A stretch of 10,915 bases of DNA from an uncultured Oscillospiraceae bacterium (GCA_934589145.1 CAKTNW010000051.1:1-10915), one strand, 5' to 3'; shown: positions 1 through 5,367, counted from the stretch's first letter. The notes: generated by a model not told the origin, from the sequence alone. Numbers and translations: made by a program.

Positions 1-128
1 GCGTCGGCGTCCACTACCAGCAGCGGGCCCTTCCCCGCCTTGCACAGATAGTCGATCATCATGCCGCAGGTGGTCGTTTTGCCGACGCCACCCTTACCTG
101 CCACTGCAATGATATGTGTTTTTCCCAT
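1..128 (-). CDS. CooC-like nickel-insertion ATPase, N-terminal fragment
   Basis: This is the first 42 codons of a P-loop ATPase, cut by the window edge. The protein begins MGKTHIIAVAGKGGVGKTTT and continues to LLVVDADA. It shows the deviant Walker A motif GKGGVGKT at residues 11-18 and the start of the DxDA switch segment (VVDADA), both typical of the CooC/MinD/NifH class. CooC proteins use ATP to help insert nickel into carbon monoxide dehydrogenase or acetyl-CoA synthase. The ATG at 126-128 is preceded by AAAGGATG about 11 nt upstream, resembling the site in front of acsB. It lies 73 nt downstream of metF on the same strand, so the two are probably co-transcribed. It is distinct from the complete cooC at 7523-8287. 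The CooC-like assignment is good, but the exact partner enzyme cannot be told from the fragment. Confidence 0.8.
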   Translation of the reverse strand, partial: MGKTHIIAVAGKGGVGKTTTCGMMIDYLCKAGKGPLLVVDAD

Positions 129-152
129 AGTTTCGATTCATCCTTTGCGTGA

Positions 153-179
153 TCCGCGGGGAGGTTCGCTCCCCGCGGA
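153..179 (-). other. GC-rich hairpin between metF and the cooC-like gene
   Basis: A perfect 10-bp inverted repeat (TCCGCGGGGA, 7-nt loop, TCCCCGCGGA) lies in the 73-nt gap between two same-strand genes. No T-run follows it on the minus strand, so it is unlikely to be an efficient intrinsic terminator. A processing or stability element within the transcript, or a weak attenuator, fits better. Immediately beside it at 181-188 is CGTAGGGG, the same octamer that bounds the two-hairpin repeats elsewhere in the window. Confidence 0.5.
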
Positions 180-201
180 CCGTAGGGGTTGATGGAATGA
201 T

Positions 202-1158
202 TTAGATCAGATCCAGCAGACCGGCGGCCTTGGCGATGTAGGCCACGTCGTCATACTTGTTCAGGGCATACAGATGGATGCCGTCCACGCCGCAGGCGCG
301 GTACTCGTCGATCTGGTTGACGGTGTACTCGATACCGGCAGCCTTGAAGGAGGCCTTCTTGCCCTCCACGTCGGCGTCGAAGCAAGCCTCGTCGCCCTTG
401 GCGGTCTTGAGACCCACGGAGAAGGGGTTGGGGAAGATCCAGTTCTTGGAGATGATCTCGCACAGGGCGCGGGGCATGACGCAGCCGTTGCGGCTCAGAG
501 CCATGTTGATGGTGGCGGCCTGATCCAGGATGGGCATAATGCCCACATCCACGGGCATGGTGATACCGGCGGCGCGGATGGCGTCCAGCCAATAACGGAA
601 CTGATCCATATCCCAGCACAGCTGGGTCATGATGTAGTCGGCGCCGTTGTCCTGCTTCTGCTTCAGGAAAGCGATGTCGGCCTCCAGGGAGCGGCAGGCG
701 ATGTGGCCCTCGGGAGAGCCGGCCACGGCGATGGTGAACTTATCGCCGAACTCCTGACGGACGAACTTCACCAGCTCGGTGGCATAGTGCAGGTCGCCGC
801 CGGTGCCTTCCCAGCCGAAGGGCAGGTCGCCGCGCAGGGCCAGCATATGGTCGATGCCGTGATCCAGATAGTTCTGCAGCTGCTCACGGATACCTTCCTT
901 GGTGTTGCCGATGCAGGTAAAGTGGGTAACGGGAGTGCACTTGCCGTCCTTCTTGATCTTGTCCAGAACCTCCAGGTTCTTGCCCACGTTGGAACCGCCC
1001 GCGCCATAGGTGCAGGAGATGTAGTCGGGATTCAGGGTGTACAGCTGCTCCAGCACGCCGTTCTCGCCGCACAGCTTCTCCATGCCCTTGTCCGTCTTGG
1101 GGGGGAAGACCTCAAAGGAAAATGCAGCTCTCTTGCTGAAAATGTCCTTCACGCTCAT
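202..1158 (-). CDS. metF: 5,10-methylenetetrahydrofolate reductase
   Basis: This 318-residue cytoplasmic flavoprotein of the MetF family reduces 5,10-methylene-THF to 5-methyl-THF, the last folate step of the Wood-Ljungdahl methyl branch and the methyl source for methionine synthase. Visible family signatures are FSFEVFPPK near the N-terminus (the catalytic Glu is probably E16), TYGAGGS at 50-56, LRGDLP at 108-113, GSPEGH at 147-152, QLCWD at 179-183, GIMPI at 206-210 and GIHLYALN at 293-300. Length is normal for a bacterial MetF (about 290-320). The ATG at 1156-1158 has a strong AAGGAGGT site just upstream, which fixes the start. Next on the strand is a CooC-like ATPase gene, placing metF in a Wood-Ljungdahl context. 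In many acetogens MetF works with the zinc protein MetV, but no metV lies beside it here. No convincing promoter is seen upstream; TTGCGC/TATATC near 1217-1245 is a weak candidate. Confidence 0.95.
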   Translation of the reverse strand: MSVKDIFSKRAAFSFEVFPPKTDKGMEKLCGENGVLEQLYTLNPDYISCTYGAGGSNVGKNLEVLDKIKKDGKCTPVTHFTCIGNTKEGIREQLQNYLDHGIDHMLALRGDLPFGWEGTGGDLHYATELVKFVRQEFGDKFTIAVAGSPEGHIACRSLEADIAFLKQKQDNGADYIMTQLCWDMDQFRYWLDAIRAAGITMPVDVGIMPILDQAATINMALSRNGCVMPRALCEIISKNWIFPNPFSVGLKTAKGDEACFDADVEGKKASFKAAGIEYTVNQIDEYRACGVDGIHLYALNKYDDVAYIAKAAGLLDLI

Positions 1159-1236
1159 AAGTTACCTCCTTAGTATCCTAATACATACATAATTTATCAT
1201 GATCCCGCTGAGGGGATATAGATACAAACTCAAGCT

Positions 1237-1263
1237 GGCGCAAAATCTAACGATTTTGCTGCC
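1237..1263. other. Hairpin upstream of metF
   Basis: The inverted repeat GCAAAATC / GATTTTGC (1240-1247 and 1252-1259, 4-nt loop) extends by GGC/GCC with one bulged base. It lies between the end of the 75-aa gene and metF. No U-tract follows on either strand, so its role is open: a poor terminator of the upstream gene or part of a metF leader. A smaller ATCCC/GGGAT hairpin sits at 1202-1217. Apart from these and the repeat at 1297-1383, I see nothing coding in 1159-1416. Confidence 0.4.
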
Positions 1264-1296
1264 AAGGGGATCGCGGCCGCAGGCCCTGTTCTCTGT

Positions 1297-1383
1297 CGTA
1301 GGGGCCGATATTCACATCGGCCCGTTCGGAAAACGATGGTATTTCCGGTAAACGGCGGGGCGATGTGGGCATCGCCCCCTACG
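1297..1383. repeat. Two-hairpin palindromic intergenic element, copy 1
   Basis: This 87-bp element is bounded by the inverted termini CGTAGGGG (1297-1304) and CCCCTACG (1376-1383). Inside are two hairpins: GGGCCGAT/ATCGGCCC (1302-1309 and 1316-1323) and GGGGCGATG/CATCGCCCC (1357-1365 and 1370-1378). A second element with the same architecture and the same terminal octamer lies at 4167-4250. No target-site duplication is obvious. From memory such CGTAGGGG-type elements are common between genes of Oscillospiraceae; they may be MITE-like or REP-like. No protein is encoded. Confidence 0.7.
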
Positions 1384-1416
1384 AAAAGCCATGTCGTGAC
1401 CCCGTGCAATGTCCCT

Positions 1417-1644
1417 TCACAGCTCCGTGAACAGGAACTTCTGATACATGCCCGCGCTCTCTACGAACACGGTCATCTCGCCGGGACGGCCTTCCTCGGC
1501 GGTGATGTGTACCTCCGCGCCGCGGATCTCCCGCCGCACCCATTCCACCGGGTCGTCGGTGTCCACCTCGAAAAACAGCACGTCCCGCATCTGGTTGCGC
1601 TCGCAGCTGTTGGCGATCTCGCGCACCACCTCGTACCGTTTCAT
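1417..1644 (-). CDS. Uncharacterised 75-residue protein
   Basis: This is a small, soluble, acidic protein of 75 residues starting MKRYEVVREIANSCERNQMR and ending MYQKFLFTEL. It has no signal peptide or membrane segment and a single Cys (C14). The first 20 or so residues look helical and basic-polar. The middle is rich in Asp/Glu, and the last third alternates hydrophobic and polar residues as in beta strands (AEVHITAEEG, MTVFVES, KFLFTEL), suggesting a compact alpha/beta fold. The ATG at 1642-1644 has a good GGAGGA site 8-9 nt upstream. A near-consensus promoter at 1804-1833 drives the region through an approximately 150-nt structured leader containing a terminator-like hairpin. The downstream neighbour on the same strand is metF, 258 nt away across a repeat, so co-transcription is doubtful. 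I do not recognise the family and assign no function. Reading-frame quality and RBS make it a likely real gene. Confidence 0.75.
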   Translation of the reverse strand: MKRYEVVREIANSCERNQMRDVLFFEVDTDDPVEWVRREIRGAEVHITAEEGRPGEMTVFVESAGMYQKFLFTEL

Positions 1645-1657
1645 GGCAAGTCCTCCG

Positions 1658-1721
1658 AAAAAAGAAAAAACGGCCCCTATATGTCCAGGTCAACAATGTT
1701 CGCCTTCACACCACAGGGCCG
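1658..1721 (-). terminator. Terminator-like hairpin in the leader of the 75-aa gene (candidate attenuator)
   Basis: On the minus strand CGGCCCT (1715-1721) can pair with AGGGGCCG (1671-1678), with one bulged G and a 36-nt loop. A T6-C-T6 tract (1658-1670) follows directly. This is the layout of an intrinsic terminator, yet it sits just before the GGAGGA ribosome-binding site of the 75-aa gene. It would either end a short RNA of about 130 nt starting at the 1804-1833 promoter or work as an attenuator controlling read-through into the gene. The large loop makes terminator strength uncertain. Confidence 0.5.
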
Positions 1722-1763
1722 CGCGCACCGCGCTTTTGCCGGGGCAGTCACGGCGCTTTTCAC
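1677..1763 (-). CDS. Possible 28-codon leader ORF, unrecognised
   Basis: A GTG start at 1761-1763, with AAAGGA 5 nt upstream, opens a frame of 28 codons ending in TAG at 1677-1679. The peptide is basic in its middle and hydrophobic-acidic at its end: MKSAVTAPAKARCARPC followed by GVKANIVDLDI, with two Cys three residues apart. The stop codon lies inside the 3' arm of the terminator-like hairpin, and codons 12-14 lie in the 5' arm, so a translating ribosome would disturb that hairpin, as in leader-peptide attenuation. The GTG itself may be masked in a small hairpin (ACGGTG with CGCCGT). The frame could equally be chance within a structured RNA. No family recognised. Confidence 0.3.
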   Translation of the reverse strand: MKSAVTAPAKARCARPCGVKANIVDLDI

Positions 1764-1803
1764 CGTTTTCCTTTCCCCATTGTTATTTTTTCTACAATTA
1801 GAA

Positions 1804-1833
1804 ATTATACTTGAAACCATGCGGTTTTGTCAA
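1804..1833 (-). promoter_or_regulatory. Strong SigA-type promoter, minus strand
   Basis: A perfect -35 box TTGACA (complement of 1828-1833) and a perfect -10 box TATAAT (complement of 1804-1809) are separated by 18 nt. Transcription would start near 1797 and run into the structured leader and the 75-aa gene. This is the best promoter match in the window. Confidence 0.8.
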
Positions 1834-1976
1834 CCTTTATTTCGTGCAAACCTCACAAAACGAACATTTCATTTTGGCATTCTTCCCGATTCTTTACACG
1901 CTGTTGTTAAATTCACCGTATCTATATGTGAATCTTTTGACAATTTGACGAAAATATTTTTTTTACCTCTTTTTGC

Positions 1977-2005
1977 TTGTTTTTTCCTGTCATCCCTAGT
2001 ATGAT
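1977..2005 (+). promoter_or_regulatory. Probable promoter of the folT-folC unit
   Basis: TTGTTT (1977-1982) and TATGAT (2000-2005) are separated by 17 nt, which fits a SigA promoter with a weak -35 box. The predicted start near 2012 places the whole THF riboswitch inside the transcript. The AT-rich stretch 1935-1985 upstream could act as an UP element. The divergent promoter for the minus-strand unit lies about 170 bp away. Confidence 0.55.
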
Positions 2006-2058
2006 ACAGGCAGTGTGCGCAGACCGGGACACTTTTCCCTGCTGCGGACATGCCCTTG

Positions 2059-2160
2059 CTGCAAGAGTAGAAGTGGCGCGTTAAGTGCCGGTCGGATGGG
2101 AGGTTGCCGCCGGACGAAGGAGCTTGCTCCGCGATGCCATCTTCGCATCCGCTGTTGCAG
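2059..2160 (+). promoter_or_regulatory. Tetrahydrofolate (THF) riboswitch aptamer upstream of folT
   Basis: The RNA matches the folT/THF riboswitch family in order: GAGTAGA (2065-2071), GCGCGTTAAGTG (2076-2087), ATGGGAGGTTGCC (2096-2108), ACGAA (2114-2118), then CGCATCCGCT (2144-2153). Predicted helices are P1 CTGCAA/TTGCAG (2059-2064 with 2155-2160), P2 GAAG-TGGC with GCCA-T-CTTC (2070-2077 with 2136-2144, one bulge), and P3 CCGG-T-CGG with CCGCCGG (2088-2095 with 2107-2113). The 11-nt P3 loop is 2096-2106. A loop-to-3'-strand pseudoknot (GGA with TCC at 2148-2150) is plausible. A GGAGC/GCTCC hairpin lies at 2119-2130. The family senses reduced folates and usually represses folate transport or synthesis genes, which agrees with the folT-folC genes downstream. 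Confidence 0.93.
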
Positions 2161-2205
2161 AGTACGGCTCACGCCGTGCGCGGGACAACTGCATACCCTT
2201 TCCCC

Positions 2206-2241
2206 AACCTCCTCCCACATTTTTGTTAGGAGGCCTTTTTT
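2206..2241 (+). promoter_or_regulatory. Riboswitch expression platform: anti-SD strand, SD and U-tract
   Basis: CCTCCT (2208-2213) is the perfect complement of the folT Shine-Dalgarno AGGAGG (2228-2233). Alternatively the wider strand CAACCTCCTCCCA (2206-2217 and flank) can pair with the aptamer P3 loop segment TGGGAGGTTG (2097-2106) with a 3-nt bulge. These pairings exclude each other. With folate bound, the loop is engaged and CCTCCT is free to mask the SD (off); without it, the loop captures the strand and frees the SD (on). A CCTTTTTT tract lies between SD and ATG, so the masking hairpin could also terminate transcription. The pairings are seen in the sequence; the switching logic is inferred. 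Confidence 0.65.
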
Positions 2242-2829
2242 ATGTCCAAAAATCCCCGGAATCCCGGATGGAGCGTCCGCTCCATCGCCATCTGCGCCCT
2301 GCTGACGGCGCTCAGCGTCATCCTGGCCCGTCTGCTGATCCCCATGCCCAACGAGACCACCCGCTTCTCCATCGAGGCGGTGCCCATCTTCATCGCGGGC
2401 ATGCTGTTCGGCCCGCTGCCCGGCGCCCTCACCGGCTTTGCCGCCGACTTCATCGGGTGCCTGTTCACCCCCTACGGCTACAATCCCATCTTCTGCGTGC
2501 CGCCTATCCTGTACGGCCTCAGCGCCGGACTGTTCCGCCCCTGGCTGACCCAGAAGGTCTCCCCTGTCCGGATCGCCGTGGCGTTTCTCCCGGCCATCGT
2601 GCTGGGTTCCATTCTCTATCAGAGCGGCTCGCTGGCCCTCATCTACGGCGGCGAGAGCAAGCTGGCCTTCTTCGTGACGAAGCTGGCCACCCGCAGCGTG
2701 CAGTTCGCCGTCACCGGCGTGCTGGATGTGCTGCTGGTGTGGGTGCTGTGCCGCTCCCGCGTATTCACCGCCGCCGGTGTGTGGCCCACCGCCGCCCAAC
2801 CGGCGCAGAAAGGAGTGTCAGGTCAATGA
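2242..2829 (+). CDS. folT: Folate ECF transporter substrate-binding (S) component
   Basis: This 195-residue integral membrane protein is of the FolT type, the S component that binds folate and joins the shared EcfA/A'/T energising module to import it. Hydrophobic segments lie at about 13-33, 44-57, 60-76, 84-100, 110-127 and 152-171, giving the six-helix S-component layout. The stretch RFSIEAVPIFIAGMLFGPLP (41-60) followed by GALTGFAADFIG is characteristic of folate-family S components. The ATG at 2242 follows AGGAGG by 8 nt. An upstream THF riboswitch strongly supports folate as substrate. The C-terminal tail (about 175-195) is Ala/Pro-rich and polar. The stop codon overlaps the folC start as ATGA (2826-2829), indicating translational coupling. 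The ECF module genes are not in the window. Confidence 0.93.
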   Translation: MSKNPRNPGWSVRSIAICALLTALSVILARLLIPMPNETTRFSIEAVPIFIAGMLFGPLPGALTGFAADFIGCLFTPYGYNPIFCVPPILYGLSAGLFRPWLTQKVSPVRIAVAFLPAIVLGSILYQSGSLALIYGGESKLAFFVTKLATRSVQFAVTGVLDVLLVWVLCRSRVFTAAGVWPTAAQPAQKGVSGQ

Positions 2830-4097
2830 CGCTGGAAGAAGCCTTACATTACATACACGCCGTCTGCTGGAAGGGCAGCATCCCCGGTCTGGAGCGCATC
2901 AGCGCCCTGCTGGATCAGATGGGCCACCCCGAGCGGACACTGAAGTTCGTCCACGTCACCGGCACCAACGGCAAGGGCTCCACCTGCGCCATGGTGGCCT
3001 CGGTGCTGCGTCAGGCGGGCTACCGCACCGGCCTGTACACCTCGCCCTACATCATCCGCTTCAACGAGCGGATGCAGATCAACGGCGAGATGATCCCCGA
3101 CGACGAGCTGTGTCAAATCACCGAGGAGATCAAGCCCCTGGCCGACAGCATCTTCGAGCAGCCCACCGAGTTTGAGATGGTCACCGCCATTGCCTTCGCG
3201 TGGTTTGCCCGCCGCAAGTGCGACATCGTGGTGTGCGAGGTGGGCATGGGCGGCGAATTCGACGCCACCAACGTCATCGGCGCGCCGGAAGCCGCCGTGC
3301 TGTGCAACATCGGCCTGGATCATACCGAGGTGCTGGGCGACACGCTGGAGAAGATCGCCGCCACCAAGAGCGGCATCATCAAGCCCGGCTGCGACGCGGT
3401 GCTGTACCGCTCCACCGATGGCGTGGAGGCCGTGGTGGAGCAGCGCTGCCGCGAGGTGGGCGCCACGCTCCACAAAGTGGATTTCACCGGACTGCGCCTG
3501 CGCTCCCACTCACTGGAGGGCCAGATCTTCGACTTCGGCGGCCGGGAAGAGCTGCACCTGCCCCTGCTGGGTGAGCATCAACTCCACAACGCCGCCGTGG
3601 CACTGACCACGCTGGATGTGCTGCAAAAGCGGGGCTGGCAGATCACCGAGGAGGACATCCGCCAGGGATTGTCCCATGTCACCTGGCCCGGACGGTTCCA
3701 GATCATCCGCCGGGCTCCCCTGTTCCTCATCGACGGCGGCCACAATCCCCAGTGTATTCAGGCCCTGGCCCAAAATATCGCGGATTATTTGCCGAACCGC
3801 CCCCTGACGGTGCTGACCGGTGTTCTCAGCGATAAGGACTATCACTGCATGTACCGCAGCGTGGCGGATCACGCCGTGGAGTTCATCACCGTCACGCCGG
3901 ACAACCCCCGCGCTCTGACGGCCCAGGAGCTGGCGAAATACCTGGCCAGCTTCGGAAAGCCGGTGACGGCCTGTGATTCCGTGGCCGACGGCGTCCGCCT
4001 GGCCATCGACCACGCCGGTAAGGACGGCACCGTGCTGTGCTACGGTTCCCTCTACCTGCTGGGCGATGTGATCCATTCTGTTGACGAAACCAAATGA
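2826..4097 (+). CDS. folC: Folylpolyglutamate synthase / dihydrofolate synthase
   Basis: This 423-residue cytoplasmic Mur-ligase-like enzyme adds glutamates to reduced folates (and, in many bacteria, makes dihydrofolate from dihydropteroate), trapping imported folate in the cell. Signatures in order are the P-loop HVTGTNGKGS (43-52), YTSPYIIRFNERM (71-83), EVGMGGEFDATNV (138-150), NIGLDHTEVLG (161-171), KSGIIKPG (181-188, with the probable carbamylated Lys K181), WPGRF (287-291), DGGHNPQ (303-309) and SLYLLGDV near the end. Consensus GGRLDATN reads GGEFDATN here. Length is typical. The ATG at 2826 overlaps the folT stop and has AAAGGAG about 10 nt upstream. Longer in-frame extension to the left runs through folT in another frame and the riboswitch, and is not credible. 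It lies in the riboswitch-controlled unit with folT; a terminator follows at once. Confidence 0.96.
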   Translation: MTLEEALHYIHAVCWKGSIPGLERISALLDQMGHPERTLKFVHVTGTNGKGSTCAMVASVLRQAGYRTGLYTSPYIIRFNERMQINGEMIPDDELCQITEEIKPLADSIFEQPTEFEMVTAIAFAWFARRKCDIVVCEVGMGGEFDATNVIGAPEAAVLCNIGLDHTEVLGDTLEKIAATKSGIIKPGCDAVLYRSTDGVEAVVEQRCREVGATLHKVDFTGLRLRSHSLEGQIFDFGGREELHLPLLGEHQLHNAAVALTTLDVLQKRGWQITEEDIRQGLSHVTWPGRFQIIRRAPLFLIDGGHNPQCIQALAQNIADYLPNRPLTVLTGVLSDKDYHCMYRSVADHAVEFITVTPDNPRALTAQELAKYLASFGKPVTACDSVADGVRLAIDHAGKDGTVLCYGSLYLLGDVIHSVDETK

Positions 4098-4099
4098 CC

Positions 4100-4132
4100 C
4101 CAAAGCGGCAGGCTCCCTGCCGCTTTGGTTTA
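4100..4132 (+). terminator. Intrinsic terminator after folC
   Basis: A perfect 13-bp stem CCAAAGCGGCAGG / CCTGCCGCTTTGG (4100-4112 and 4116-4128) with a CTC loop begins 3 nt after the folC stop. The T-run after it is short (TTTAT), but the stem is strong. It closes the folT-folC unit. Confidence 0.8.
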
Positions 4133-4166
4133 TCTGAACGGCGGTAAGTACCGCTCCGGCGCTGTG

Positions 4167-4250
4167 CGTAGGGGCGGGGTTCTACCCCGCCCGCTGCTTA
4201 TCAGCGCTGCTTAATTTACTGAGTGGGAGGGGCAGAATCCCTTCCCTACG
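4167..4250. repeat. Two-hairpin palindromic intergenic element, copy 2
   Basis: This 84-bp element is bounded by CGTAGGGG (4167-4174) and CCCTACG (4244-4250). It contains a perfect 9-bp hairpin GGGCGGGGT/ACCCCGCCC (4172-4180 and 4184-4192, loop TCT) and a second hairpin GGGAGGGG/CCCTTCCC near 4225-4246 with a wobble pair. Termini and layout match the element at 1297-1383, while the internal stems differ in sequence but keep pairing. It lies between the folC terminator and the amidohydrolase start and encodes nothing. Confidence 0.7.
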
Positions 4251-4283
4251 AAATATCACACCCCCCGTTAAAGGAGACGCCCC

Positions 4284-5138
4284 ATGTTTGCTGACTTACA
4301 CATCCACATGCTGTTGTCCGGTTCGGACTGGAAGGCCGCCATCGCCGGGCACCAGCCGAAGCCGAGCGATATTCTGATCAGAAATCGGCTTTCCGCCTAC
4401 AAAAATGCCGGTATTTCATATCTTCGAGACGGCGGCGACCGGTTCGGCGTGTGCCTGCGGGCCAGAGAGCTGGCGGCGGAGTACGGCATCACCTACCGCA
4501 CCCCGGCGTTCCCCATCTACAAAAAGGGCCACTACGGCAGCTTTATCGGCCGGGGATGGTCAGATTTCGCGGAATATCGCGCATTACTGGCGGAGGCTAA
4601 AGCGGCGGGGGCGGACTTCATCAAGCTGATGGTGTCGGGATTGATGGATTTTTCTGTCTACGGACGGCTGACAGAAGAGCCTTTGACAGGCGCGGAAATG
4701 CACGATCTCATCGCCGCCGCCCACGACATGGGATACGCCGTCATGGCCCACTGCAACGGAGCGGAGGCGGTGAAAAACGCTGTATTATCGGGCGTCGACA
4801 GTATCGAACACGGGGCGTACCTGGACGATGATGCCTGCCATATTCTGGCAGAGAGCCGCGCCGTCTGGGTGCCCACCCTGTCCACCATCGGCAACCTGAT
4901 CGGCAGCGGGCGGTTTCCGGACGATGTGGCGGCGCGCATCCTCCGGTCGGCCCAGGAGAATGTCCGAAATGTCGCAAATTTTGGCGGACTTATCGGTCTG
5001 GGCTGCGATGCGGGTGCGTTCCGGGTGCCCCATGTGGAGGGCACCCTCAGCGAGGAAAAATGGCTGCGCCAGACCCTGGGCGAGGACACCGACAGTATCC
5101 TGTCCGCCGCAGAAGGACAGATCCGGTCAAAATTCTGA
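4284..5138 (+). CDS. Compact metal-dependent amidohydrolase
   Basis: This 284-residue protein is of the amidohydrolase (imidazolonepropionase/dihydroorotase-like) superfamily, which uses one or two metal ions to hydrolyse amide or related bonds. Metal-site motifs are visible in order: DLHIHM with H6 and H8, FIKLMVSG with the probable carbamylated K114, AHCNG with H156, IEHG with H176, and GCDAG with D242. Most relatives are 370-430 residues, with a beta-sandwich made from both termini. Here the metal HxH motif begins at residue 6, so that domain is nearly absent and only the TIM barrel remains. No signal peptide is seen, so it is probably cytoplasmic. AAAGGAG (4270-4276), 7 nt before the ATG, fixes the start and excludes a lost N-terminal extension in this frame. 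No operon partner lies on its strand. Substrate is unknown; class assignment is firm. Confidence 0.85.
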   Translation: MFADLHIHMLLSGSDWKAAIAGHQPKPSDILIRNRLSAYKNAGISYLRDGGDRFGVCLRARELAAEYGITYRTPAFPIYKKGHYGSFIGRGWSDFAEYRALLAEAKAAGADFIKLMVSGLMDFSVYGRLTEEPLTGAEMHDLIAAAHDMGYAVMAHCNGAEAVKNAVLSGVDSIEHGAYLDDDACHILAESRAVWVPTLSTIGNLIGSGRFPDDVAARILRSAQENVRNVANFGGLIGLGCDAGAFRVPHVEGTLSEEKWLRQTLGEDTDSILSAAEGQIRSKF

Positions 5139-5140
5139 TC

Positions 5141-5200
5141 TTTATTGGTACATTAACGGCCCTTTTGAGGTACATAAAAGGGCGTTATCGGTACCATAAA
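5141..5200. repeat. 60-bp imperfect palindrome
   Basis: The ends TTTATTGGTAC (5141-5151) and GTACCATAAA (5191-5200) are inverted copies with one indel. Inside, TAACGGCCCTTTT and AAAAGGGCGTTA (5154-5166 and 5176-5187) pair with one bulge around a 9-nt loop. The whole 60 bp thus folds into one long hairpin just after the amidohydrolase stop. It could be a degenerate terminator or a small MITE-like insertion. It does not resemble the two-hairpin elements. Confidence 0.6.
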
Positions 5201-5218
5201 ACGCCGGATCTTTTCTCA

Positions 5219-5298
5219 CCCTCCGTCTCGGCTTACGCCGAGACACCTCAGCTGTGCACGCCCCAGTGTGCGCACTGGGGTGCCTCGTCAGAGGGAGG
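5219..5298. repeat. Branched multi-hairpin intergenic element
   Basis: CCTCC (5220-5224) can pair with GGAGG (5294-5298) and encloses two perfect 8-bp hairpins: GTCTCGGC/GCCGAGAC (5225-5232 and 5237-5244) and CCCCAGTG/CACTGGGG (5261-5268 and 5273-5280). The three-way layout and the GAGGGAGGCT right end resemble a dispersed intergenic repeat I associate with Oscillospiraceae genomes. Family membership is from memory and not verifiable here. No coding potential. Confidence 0.5.
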
Positions 5299-5309
5299 CT
5301 TAATTTGAT

Positions 5310-5350
5310 AAAAAAGCGGTATTCGGGCAAAGCCCGAATACCGCTTTTTT
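5310..5350. terminator. Bidirectional intrinsic terminator
   Basis: This is a perfect 19-bp inverted repeat (5310-5328 and 5332-5350) with a 3-nt AAA loop. The stem core GCGGTATTCGGGC is flanked by A6 on the left and T6 on the right, so either strand reads as a GC stem followed by a U-tract. It lies between the convergent amidohydrolase (plus) and acsB (minus, stop 17 nt away) and ends the acsA-cooC-acsB transcript. Confidence 0.93.
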
Positions 5351-5367
5351 GATTTGGAAGAATTCCC

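Noticed and set aside
274..1173. 299-codon plus-strand frame opposite metF
   Set aside because: Low-complexity shadow of metF; no RBS and no recognisable motif.
1379..1696. 105-codon minus-strand frame overlapping the 75-aa gene
   Set aside because: It reads the T6CT6 tract as a run of Phe and has Arg/Gly-rich frame-shifted content. The 75-codon frame has the better RBS and balanced composition.
1336..2004. 222-codon plus-strand frame across the repeat and the orphan unit
   Set aside because: It crosses a palindromic repeat, the antisense of the 75-aa gene and two promoters; no RBS or family resemblance.
1996..2799. 267-codon minus-strand frame opposite folT
   Set aside because: Gly/Gln/Asp/His-rich shadow that also runs through the antisense of the riboswitch; no motif.
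2085..4097. 670-codon open frame joined to folC
   Set aside because: The first part reads the riboswitch and folT in the wrong frame and is Arg/His/Pro-rich. FolC homology starts at the ATG at 2826, which has its own RBS and overlaps the folT stop.
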